Below are positions 1 to 5,300 of a stretch of 8,905 bases of DNA, one piece after another. Within the stretch, counting starts at the first letter, position 1. Each line of letters opens with the position of its first letter. The notes beneath the pieces were generated by a model, which was given only the letters and a program-made list of their open reading frames with translations, did no database searches and had not been told where the DNA came from. The translations under genes and the position numbers were made by a program. The stretch is from JBFKAV01 sp041621405 (GTDB lineage: Bacteria; Pseudomonadota; Alphaproteobacteria; Rhodobacterales; Rhodobacteraceae): the NCBI GenBank assembly GCA_041621405.1, contig JBFKAV010000142.1, forward strand, positions 1-8,905, read 5' to 3'.

Positions 1-63
1 GGGCGCGTCAGCCGGCGGCTCAGGGAGATCTACCTCGAGGAAAGCCGGAAGTCGGCGATCTGA
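1..63 (+). CDS. C-terminal end of an unidentified protein (partial)
   Basis: The window opens inside an open frame that reads 20 codons and stops at TGA (61-63). The visible tail is charged and Arg/Glu-rich (..SRRLREIYLEESRKSAI). Nineteen of the 20 codons end in G or C, as in the real genes of this window, so I take it as the true 3' end of a plus-strand gene that starts outside. I do not recognise the family from so short a tail. Confidence 0.6.
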   Translation, partial: GRVSRRLREIYLEESRKSAI

Positions 64-222
64 GGGGGCGTGTTACACAAGGGGGCGCGTCACAGTGAAA
101 CGCTCCTGCAAGTCACTGAGTCCGTTCCGTTTAGCGCTATCGGATTCACCAAATCTCAACCCGTTTCGCGCCCAGTCTCATGCCATCGAGCGCTCCGATC
201 CACGACGGGAGACGAGAAATCG

Positions 223-234
223 CCCGATATCGGG
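223..234. repeat. Perfect 12-bp palindrome CCCGATATCGGG
   Basis: The 12 bases read the same on both strands. It lies in the long gap upstream of the decarboxylase and is of a size typical of a dimeric repressor site. No matching second copy is in the window, and which protein might bind it is unknown. Confidence 0.3.
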
Positions 235-397
235 GAAAGAATGCGGGGTCGAGGAAGCGTCGGGGCGGTTGGTGGACGACTGCCGGCCAACCGTTCACGT
301 GGAGGCGTCGGCTCTGGATTGTCCCCGCCCTCGGCGTTCCGTAGGAAGGACCTGGTTGGAACCGCCCGGATCGATCGCCCATGGCGGCGGCGCGACG

Positions 398-427
398 TTC
401 CTCCGGCCGAGGGGTCTGTGCTAGCTT
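398..427 (+). promoter_or_regulatory. Possible promoter of the PLP decarboxylase gene
   Basis: An extended -10-like element TGcTAGCTT (419-427) has the TG dinucleotide one base before a TAnnnT hexamer. The -35 match is poor (TTCCTC, 398-403, 18-bp spacer). It would give a leader of roughly 60 nt. An alternative pair further upstream is TTGTCC (319-324) with TAGGAA (342-347) at 17-bp spacing. Both are weak, motif-only predictions. Confidence 0.25.
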
Positions 428-491
428 CGGCCAATGCGGGGCGCCGCGCGGTGCTGCCGCCGGGCGGCGGGCAAACACATGAGGCTCGACC

Positions 492-1925
492 ATGGACACG
501 GCCACCCGACCCTCCGCATCCCTGACCGAAGGGGAGAGAGCGGCGATGGAGGGCGCAGCGGCGGCGGCGGTGGATTACCGCGGCTCGATGAACCAAAGGC
601 CGGCGCGGCCGACGGTCGGGCTTGATGCGGCTGTTGCGCGGTTTCGCACGCCGCTGGCCGAGGCGGGTATGCCGGCGCCCGAGGTCATCGACCACCTCGT
701 CCGCGATGCGGCGGGCGGGCTGCACCAGATGGCGGCCCCGACCTTCTTCGGATACGTCCTTGGTGGCTCGCACCCTGTTGGCGCGGCGGCCGACATGCTG
801 GTCGCCGCCTGGGGTCAGAACGCCGGATCGGCGTTCGAGACCCCCGCCGTGACGGGCATGGAACGCGCCGTCTGCGACTGGGTGATCGACCTCCTTGGCC
901 TGCCGGACGGCTGCGGGGCCGGACTCGTCACCGGTGGCAGCGTGGCGAACATGGTGGGGGTGATGGTGGCGCGGAATGCGCTTCTGGCCGCACAGGGTTG
1001 GAACGTCGAGGAAAGAGGCCTCTTCGGCGCGCCGGAGATCCCGGTGCTGATCGGCGCCGACGCGCATTCGGCCCCCTTCGCGGCCCTGCGCTACGCTGGG
1101 CTCGGGGCCGGGAGGGTCAGCCGCGTGGCCACCGATTCCGAGGGCCGGATCGAGGTCGGCGCCTTCGAGGCTGCGCTGGCGCGCTGCGCGGCGCCGCCGC
1201 TCGTGATCCTGCAGGCGGGGCAGATCAACACCGGCGCGTTCGATCCGTTCGAGGAGCTGGTACCGCTGGTCCGCGCGCGCGGCGGCTGGGCGCATGTGGA
1301 CGGCGCCTTCGGCCTCTGGCTCAAGGCGGTGCCGGAGCTTGCCGGCCGCCTCGCCGGGGTGGAGGCGGCCGACAGCTGGGCCGTCGACCTGCACAAGTGG
1401 CTGAACGCGCCGTTCGATGCCGGGATGGTGGTGGTGCGCGACCGGGCGCCCCTGGTGGCCGCGATGTCGGCGCGCGGGGCCTACCTGCCGGCGACGACCG
1501 ACCATTGGGAGCCGTCGGATTCCACCCCGGAGCTTTCGCGGCGGGCCAGGGGCGTCCCGAGCTACGCCATCCTCCGGCATCTCGGACGCTCCGGCGTGCG
1601 CGAGCTGGTGGCGCGGCATTGCCGGCTGGCGGAACGGATCGCGAAGGCGGTTTCCGCCGAGCCCGGGCTCAGGGTTCTGAACGAGGTCCACGCCAACCAG
1701 GTCGCCATCGCCTGTGGCGACGGCGCCCGGGGTGACGCGCAGACGGAGCGGGTGCTCGCGCGGGTGCAGGAGCGCGGCCGGGTCTATCCGACGCACGGCG
1801 AATGGGCCGGGCGGAGGATCATTCGCGCCTCGGTCATCGGATATGCGATGCACGAGGCGGATGCCGACCTCCTGGCCGCGGAGGTCGTCGACGCCTGGCG
1901 CTGGGTGCAGGCGAACCCGGAGTGA
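492..1925 (+). CDS. Group II pyridoxal-phosphate-dependent decarboxylase
   Basis: This 477-residue protein belongs to the fold type I PLP enzymes of the aromatic-amino-acid/glutamate decarboxylase group (Pfam PF00282). The PLP lysine is in DLHKWLN (His301-Lys302). The aspartate expected to contact the pyridine nitrogen is in AHVDGAFG (Asp270). His192 in ADAHSAPF is at the place of the residue that stacks on the PLP ring, and TGGS (147-150) is the phosphate-binding turn. The length fits the family. The ATG has GAGG (481-484) seven bases upstream. The enzyme is expected to be cytosolic and to remove CO2 from an amino acid, but the substrate cannot be read from the sequence; relatives act on tyrosine, DOPA, tryptophan, glutamate, diaminobutyrate or sphingosine phosphate. 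A TetR regulator follows 100 bp downstream, but the likely operator lies after this gene, so control by that regulator is not implied. Confidence 0.9.
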   Translation: MDTATRPSASLTEGERAAMEGAAAAAVDYRGSMNQRPARPTVGLDAAVARFRTPLAEAGMPAPEVIDHLVRDAAGGLHQMAAPTFFGYVLGGSHPVGAAADMLVAAWGQNAGSAFETPAVTGMERAVCDWVIDLLGLPDGCGAGLVTGGSVANMVGVMVARNALLAAQGWNVEERGLFGAPEIPVLIGADAHSAPFAALRYAGLGAGRVSRVATDSEGRIEVGAFEAALARCAAPPLVILQAGQINTGAFDPFEELVPLVRARGGWAHVDGAFGLWLKAVPELAGRLAGVEAADSWAVDLHKWLNAPFDAGMVVVRDRAPLVAAMSARGAYLPATTDHWEPSDSTPELSRRARGVPSYAILRHLGRSGVRELVARHCRLAERIAKAVSAEPGLRVLNEVHANQVAIACGDGARGDAQTERVLARVQERGRVYPTHGEWAGRRIIRASVIGYAMHEADADLLAAEVVDAWRWVQANPE

Positions 1926-1969
1926 GCGAAGTGCGTTGACGCGGTCGCATCCGCCGCGGGGGATGGTCG

Positions 1970-1998
1970 TGGACTTTGTGGAACGATCGTTCTAAGAA
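1970..1998 (+). promoter_or_regulatory. Possible promoter of the tetR gene with operator in the spacer
   Basis: TGGACT (1970-1975) and TAAGAA (1993-1998) are separated by 17 bp. Matches to TTGACA and TATAAT are only 4/6 and 3/6, so sequence support is modest. What raises the likelihood is that the 12-bp palindrome at 1981-1992 exactly fills the right part of the spacer, the usual place for an autorepressor site. Confidence 0.3.
1981..1992. promoter_or_regulatory. Palindromic operator candidate GAACGATCGTTC
   Basis: A perfect 12-bp dyad sits 33 bp before the likely start of the TetR-family gene. It extends to a 16-bp element (1979-1994) with T and A at the outer ends and one mismatched pair. 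TetR-family dimers bind short dyads of this kind, usually beside their own gene. I therefore infer autoregulation of tetR and perhaps of the genes that follow. No second full copy is in the window. Confidence 0.5.
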
Positions 1999-2025
1999 GG
2001 GATCCGGAGGGTCCCGCCGCTGCCG

Positions 2026-2601
2026 TTGACCAAGCAATATGACCGGACCGAAGTGCTGGAGAAGGCCACGCTGGCCTTCTGGCGGCGCGGCTACGAGGCG
2101 ACCTCGATCAGCGATCTCGTCGAACAGACCGGGCTGAACCGCGGCAGCCTCTACACGGCGTTCGACGGGAAGCGCGGGCTCTTCGTCGAGTGTCTAGCGC
2201 ATTACGACAGCCGACACCGGCTCGACTTCCTGGACGAGGTATCGAAGGGCACGGGGCCGCGGGAGGCGATCCTGGCGGTGTTCGAGGCGGCGGCGCGGCC
2301 GTCGCGGGAAACCGGGCTTCCGCCCGGCTGCCTCCTGGTGAACTCGGCCCTGGAGGTCTCGCCGCACGACCCCGAGGTCCGCGAGATCGTCAACCGGTGC
2401 CTGGCCGAGGTCGAGGCGTTCTTCCGCGCCAACGTGGCCGCGGCGCAGGCCGAGGGATCGGTCGCGCGTGACCTCGACGCCGGCCGGGCGGCGCAGGTGC
2501 TTCTGGGCCTGTTCCTGGGGCTGCGGGTGATCGTTCGCTCGGGGCTGGAGGACGGCGCCGCCGGCGCGGTGGTCGATCAGGCGCGGGCGCTGCTGGGATG
2601 A
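2026..2601 (+). CDS. TetR/AcrR-family transcriptional regulator
   Basis: This protein of about 191 residues has a TetR DNA-binding N-terminus: helix 1 runs through VLEKATLAFWRRGYEATS, and the helix-turn-helix is at about residues 26-46 (SISDLVEQTGLNRGSLYTAF). The ligand-binding half has a PGCLLVNSALE segment (about 100-110), which I recall from the TetR subgroup with a TetR_C_13-like C-terminus. No ATG or GTG lies between the upstream in-frame stop (1993) and helix 1. The TTG at 2026 is 15 bases after GGAGG (2006-2010), which is long. A CTG at 2020 has better spacing (9 bases) and would add two residues, so the start is uncertain. It probably represses its own promoter through the dyad at 1981-1992, and may also control the AhpD-like gene 36 bp downstream. 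The inducer is unknown; three cysteines (56, 102, 125) leave room for thiol sensing, but this is not shown. Confidence 0.88.
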   Translation: MTKQYDRTEVLEKATLAFWRRGYEATSISDLVEQTGLNRGSLYTAFDGKRGLFVECLAHYDSRHRLDFLDEVSKGTGPREAILAVFEAAARPSRETGLPPGCLLVNSALEVSPHDPEVREIVNRCLAEVEAFFRANVAAAQAEGSVARDLDAGRAAQVLLGLFLGLRVIVRSGLEDGAAGAVVDQARALLG

Positions 2602-2637
2602 GGCGACGGGAACTCGAAGACAGCAAGGGAGGAGACG

Positions 2638-3207
2638 ATGACGGTATCCTACGTTGAGCGCGAGAGCGCGGGCCCCGAGACCTTGGCCTTCTACGACAGG
2701 GCCGAGGACCGGTTCAAGGCGCTCCTCAACATCTTCAAGGTGTTCGGGCACCAGCCGGAGTACGGCGAGGCCTTCACCCAGTCGGTGATGGCAATGCTCA
2801 AGGACGGCGAGATCGACTGGCTGACCAAGGAGCTCCTGATCCTCAAGGCGACCCTGGGCAACGAGTGCCAGTATTGCGTAGTGCAGCACGAGCGGCTCTG
2901 CGACATGCTGGGGATGCCGGCCGAGAAGGTGGCGGACCTCGAGGGGTTCAAGTACCGCAAGAGCCCACACTTCACGCCGGGCGAGGTGGCGCTCCTGGAT
3001 TTCTGCGTGCAGATCGGCGAGGACGCCAACCGGGTGCCGAAGGAGCTCTGGGACCGGCTGCACAAGCACTGGACCGAGCCGCAGATCGTCGACGCCGCCT
3101 ACATCATCACACAGTACATCGCGATCTCGAAGTTCGGCGACGCGCTGGGGGTGGAGCTGGAGCCGATGTTCGACGGCGTCAAGCCGCAGCTGAAGGTCAG
3201 CCACTGA
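2638..3207 (+). CDS. AhpD-like alkylhydroperoxidase / carboxymuconolactone decarboxylase family
   Basis: This 189-residue protein is of the all-helical AhpD/CMD superfamily (peroxidase-related subgroup). The redox centre is ECQYCVVQH: Cys77 and Cys80 form the CxxC, with His84 four residues later. Glu65 lies 12 residues before Cys77. As I recall it, this reproduces the spacing of Glu118, Cys130, Cys133 and His137 in Mycobacterium tuberculosis AhpD. Family members reduce peroxides or act as disulfide reductases in the cytosol; the electron donor here is unknown. The ATG has a strong ribosome-binding site (GGGAGGAG just upstream). It sits 36 bp after the TetR gene and 55 bp before a glutaredoxin, which fits a shared thiol-redox role. 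I see no ahpC peroxiredoxin in the window, so this may be a stand-alone peroxidase or may have another reaction. Confidence 0.85.
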   Translation: MTVSYVERESAGPETLAFYDRAEDRFKALLNIFKVFGHQPEYGEAFTQSVMAMLKDGEIDWLTKELLILKATLGNECQYCVVQHERLCDMLGMPAEKVADLEGFKYRKSPHFTPGEVALLDFCVQIGEDANRVPKELWDRLHKHWTEPQIVDAAYIITQYIAISKFGDALGVELEPMFDGVKPQLKVSH

Positions 3208-3262
3208 GGACGGCGGCAGGGGGCGCGCGCGCGCCGCGACCGGCCGCCGAGGGGAGGGTGCG

Positions 3263-3484
3263 ATGGACATCGAGATCTACACCGGCCCCAACTGCGCCTA
3301 TTGCACCGCGGCCAAGAAGCTCCTGGTGGAGCGGCAGCTCGCCTATGTCGAACGGGACGTCAGCGACCAGGCCGTGGTGGCGGAGTTCCGGGACCGGCTG
3401 CCGCGGCAGAAGTCCCTGCCGCAGATCTTCATCGACGGCGAGCACATCGGCAGCTACGAAGACCTCCGGCTGCGTTTGACGTAG
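3263..3484 (+). CDS. Short glutaredoxin (Grx3-like, dithiol)
   Basis: This 73-residue protein has a glutaredoxin/thioredoxin fold. Beta-strand 1 leads into the dithiol motif CAYC (Cys11-Cys14). The cis-proline loop is SLPQIFIDG (Pro53), followed by the glutathione-binding turn HIGSYEDL (61-68). Glutaredoxins pass electrons from glutathione to protein disulfides or glutathionylated thiols in the cytosol. Bacterial Grx3 proteins are usually about 80-90 residues; this one stops just after the last helix begins, so the C-terminal helix is short or missing. The ATG has GGGGAGGG (3251-3258) well placed upstream. It lies directly after the AhpD-like gene and could be its reductant, which is an inference from context. 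I do not give the symbol grxC because it is short and I cannot tell whether it is the main Grx3. Confidence 0.85.
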   Translation: MDIEIYTGPNCAYCTAAKKLLVERQLAYVERDVSDQAVVAEFRDRLPRQKSLPQIFIDGEHIGSYEDLRLRLT

Positions 3485-3564
3485 CCGGACGAAGCGGTTT
3501 ACCGATGCGGTGGCGGCGGGCCCTTGCGCCGCGCGTGATCGTGTCGAGACGGGAGGATGCGCCG

Positions 3565-4251
3565 ATGATCCTGCGCCTTGCCTTGATTGCCCTCGCGGTG
3601 CTCTGCCTCGCACCTCTCGCCGCGGCGGCCCAGACCGCGCCTTCGGCGGCGGAAGCGGCGGCTTACGAGGGATTGCACCGGGCCGCGCACGAAGGCGACG
3701 CGCCGGCGATCCGGCGGCTCGCGGCCGAAGGCGCCGATCTCGAGGCACGCGACGGCAACGGGCGCACCCCGGTTCACGTCGCGGCCTTCGCCTCGCAGGA
3801 GGCAGCGCTCCGGGCTCTGGCCAAGGCCGGCGCCGACCTGAACGCACTCGACGGCGATGCCTACGACGCGGTGACGATCGCCGCGGTGGCCGACGATCCC
3901 GAGCTGATGTCGGCGGCGCTGGACCTCGGCAACCGGCCCGACCTGGTGACCAGCCGCTGGCAGGGCACTGCGCTGATCGCGGCGGCGCATCTCGGCCACG
4001 GCGAGGTGGTGCGCCGGCTGATCGACGCAGGCGCGCCGCTCGACCACGTGAACAATCTGGGCTGGACGGCGCTGATCGAGGCGGTGGTGCTGGGCGACGG
4101 CGGGCCGGCGCATCAGGAGGTGGTGCGGGCGCTGGTCGCGGCCGGCGCCGACACCGGCCTCGCCGACCGCGCAGGCGCGACGCCGCTCGAGCTCGCCGAG
4201 GCGCGCGGATACGAGGAGATCGCCCGGCTGATCCGCGCGGCTAGGCAATAG
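3565..4251 (+). CDS. Exported ankyrin-repeat protein
   Basis: This 228-residue protein has an N-terminal signal peptide: MILR, a hydrophobic stretch (5-20) and a likely cleavage after AAA at about residue 22. The mature part is made of ankyrin repeats of about 33 residues, beginning near 35, 66, 99 (degenerate), 132, 166 and 204. Typical signatures are GRTPVHVAA, GTALIAAAHLGHGEVVRRLIDAGA and GATPLELAEARGYEEIARLI. Cys14 is not in a lipobox, so a soluble periplasmic protein is more likely than a lipoprotein. The ATG at 3565 has GGGAGG (3551-3556) eight bases before it; upstream in-frame extensions have no signal peptide logic. Ankyrin repeats bind other proteins. Periplasmic AnkB of Pseudomonas aeruginosa supports catalase KatB, so a link with peroxide defence would fit the two redox genes upstream, but the partner is unknown. 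Confidence 0.85.
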   Translation: MILRLALIALAVLCLAPLAAAAQTAPSAAEAAAYEGLHRAAHEGDAPAIRRLAAEGADLEARDGNGRTPVHVAAFASQEAALRALAKAGADLNALDGDAYDAVTIAAVADDPELMSAALDLGNRPDLVTSRWQGTALIAAAHLGHGEVVRRLIDAGAPLDHVNNLGWTALIEAVVLGDGGPAHQEVVRALVAAGADTGLADRAGATPLELAEARGYEEIARLIRAARQ

Positions 4252-4282
4252 GCGCCGGGCTCGGAGGGACGGCCGGCTGGGC

Positions 4283-4396
4283 TCAGGCGAACTGCACGGC
4301 CGCGGCCTCGATCCTCGCCTCGCGGACCAAGCAGGTGTGACGGCCCCTGCCGCCGCGGGCCTCGTGCCGCCAGTCATCGCCCGGCCCGGTTTCGCC
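4283..4396 (-). pseudogene. Coding-like C-terminal tail without a start (possible gene remnant)
   Basis: On the minus strand, about 38 codons ending at TGA (4285-4283) have the composition of a real gene in this genome: G/C is roughly 92% at third, 74% at first and 61% at second positions. The predicted tail includes GDDWRHEARGG, HTCLVREARIE and AAAVQFA. No ATG, GTG or TTG with a ribosome-binding site lies between this stretch and the end of the glycolipid-binding gene; the frame stays open into that gene but there only shadows it. It could be the end of a gene whose front was lost, or chance. I recognise no family. Confidence 0.25.
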
Positions 4397-4412
4397 GTCG
4401 CTCGAAGCGACG
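4396..4412 (-). other. Stem-loop in the convergent gap
   Basis: CGTCGCT and AGCGACG form a perfect 7-bp stem with a 3-base loop. It lies 26 bp downstream of the stop of the minus-strand glycolipid-binding gene. There is no T-run after it on either strand, so it is not a standard rho-independent terminator. It may protect the 3' end of the operon transcript. Confidence 0.3.
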
Positions 4413-4437
4413 CGGGGGCCGCAGGCGGCCAGGCGCC

Positions 4438-4971
4438 TTACTTTTGCGCCTTCCAGAGCCCTTCGTATTCCCGCACGATGCCCTGGGCGTCGACCTGGAG
4501 CCGCGCCGAGACGCCGCTGCCGGAGCTGTAGCAATACTCGCGCTCGCCGGTGCGGCGGTAGCTCTGGCGCATCGGCTTCAGCCGCTCGGTCTCCGGGTCG
4601 AACCAGGCGGCCACGATCTCGGCCTCGCCGCCGACGCCGAGCTTCAGGCGGCGGATCGCCAGCGTGTTGGTCGCCGGCGTGAAGCCGAGGTCGATGTCGA
4701 GCGCCTCGGCCACCTCGGGCACGGGCGTGCCGTTGATGGTCCAGACCCCGTCCGGCGCGCGGCGGATGAAGATGCGGCTGTCGGCGCCGATCCGGGCGCG
4801 GCGAGTAGTGCCGTCGTCGCGGGCGCGGACCCGGTAGCGGACCACGTTCCAGTCGGCATCGGTGGCCGAGCCGTCGATCAGGAAACCGCCCTCGGCCTCG
4901 GCGAAGCGGCAGGCGTCGTTGCCGGGCTTGTCCTGGCGCAGCCAGATCACGGCATGGGTGCCGGCGATCAT
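4438..4971 (-). CDS. Putative glycolipid-binding family protein (PF06475, DUF1089)
   Basis: This 177-residue protein carries the hallmark block of the family: DIDLGFTPATNTLAIRRL at 92-109. Around it are the conserved VVRYRVRA strand (43-50), the DGVWTING turn (74-81) and the C-terminal pattern of VDAQGIVREYEGLW (160-173). The family is named from a structure-based guess; no biochemical role is firmly established, so glycolipid binding is only a family label. I see no signal peptide or membrane helix, so it is expected in the cytosol. Its ATG overlaps the TGA of the DUF1244 gene by four bases (ATGA, 4971-4968), which is the classic arrangement for coupled translation. It is the last gene of the three-gene minus-strand operon. 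Confidence 0.85.
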   Translation of the reverse strand: MIAGTHAVIWLRQDKPGNDACRFAEAEGGFLIDGSATDADWNVVRYRVRARDDGTTRRARIGADSRIFIRRAPDGVWTINGTPVPEVAEALDIDLGFTPATNTLAIRRLKLGVGGEAEIVAAWFDPETERLKPMRQSYRRTGEREYCYSSGSGVSARLQVDAQGIVREYEGLWKAQK

Positions 4972-5282
4972 AGGGGTTTTCCGACGTTCTCGGCGAAGGC
5001 CTTCTCGAAATCGGCCTTGCTGGCGTCGTCGGCCTCGCTCTGGTGCTGCGCGCGCCAGTCCTCGTAGGGCATGCCGTAGAAGATCTCGCGCGCTTCGTCC
5101 TTGCTCATCTTCAGCCCACGGGCCTCGGCGGCCTCCTGGTACCATCGGCTGAGGCAGTTGCGGCAGAAGCCGGCGAGGTTCATCAGGTCGATGTTCTGAA
5201 CCTCGGGGCGCTTGTCCATCAGGTGCGCGCGGAGCGCCCGGAAGGCGGCGGCCTCGAGCTCGGTGCGGGTCTTGTCGTCCAT
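4968..5282 (-). CDS. DUF1244 family protein
   Basis: This 104-residue protein matches the small DUF1244 family of proteobacteria. The conserved core is NIDLMNLAGFCRNCLSRWY (30-48), with a CxxC pair at Cys40 and Cys43, followed by KDEAREIFYGMPYEDW (61-76). The function is unknown; the CxxC could bind metal or be redox active, but nothing here shows which. I chose the ATG at 5282 because GGGGGA lies about eight bases before it and family members begin MDDKTR. A TTG 15 bases upstream falls within the ribosome-binding region and is less likely. The gene starts 18 bp after the amidohydrolase and overlaps the next gene by 4 bp, so all three are probably on one transcript. Confidence 0.88.
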   Translation of the reverse strand: MDDKTRTELEAAAFRALRAHLMDKRPEVQNIDLMNLAGFCRNCLSRWYQEAAEARGLKMSKDEAREIFYGMPYEDWRAQHQSEADDASKADFEKAFAENVGKPL

Positions 5283-5300
5283 TGGCGGTTCCCCCAAGGC

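Larger units (their letters stand above)
64..491. other. 428-bp gap with no recognisable gene; several small dyads
   Basis: No reading frame here has a family I recognise. The first part (about 70-240) is clearly less GC-rich than its surroundings. I can see an imperfect tandem pair of 17 bp (64-80 and 81-97), an inverted repeat CAGTGA/TCACTG (93-98 and 113-118), a perfect 12-bp palindrome CCCGATATCGGG (223-234), and a 7-bp inverted repeat CGGTTGG/CCAACCG (266-272 and 287-293). A possible promoter for the decarboxylase lies near the right edge. The frame through about 242-310 has a mild G/C preference at third positions, so a decayed gene cannot be excluded. Confidence 0.5.

Noticed and set aside
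368..377. GATCGATCG sequence before the decarboxylase as a second TetR site
   Set aside because: It shares only the CGATCG core with the 1981-1992 dyad; the flanking bases do not match.
146..505. Minus-strand open frame in the first gap
   Set aside because: It has no family resemblance, no clear ribosome-binding site and mixed codon use; I keep the region as a gap.
156..1853. Long minus-strand open frame of 565 codons across the decarboxylase
   Set aside because: The translation is Arg/His/Pro-rich low-complexity sequence, typical of the antisense of a GC-rich gene, and the plus strand has a complete enzyme.
2194..3270. Minus-strand open frame of 358 codons over tetR and the AhpD-like gene
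   Set aside because: It is antisense to two convincing genes, has no recognisable motif, and reflects the third-position G/C bias.
3301..3564. N-terminal extension of the ankyrin protein back into the glutaredoxin gene
   Set aside because: It would overlap the glutaredoxin in another frame, and the signal peptide with a good ribosome-binding site begins at 3565.
3557..3568. Three-codon upstream frame (ATG CGC CGA TGA) overlapping the ankyrin start
   Set aside because: Its ATG is directly against the ribosome-binding site with no spacing, so it is unlikely to be translated.
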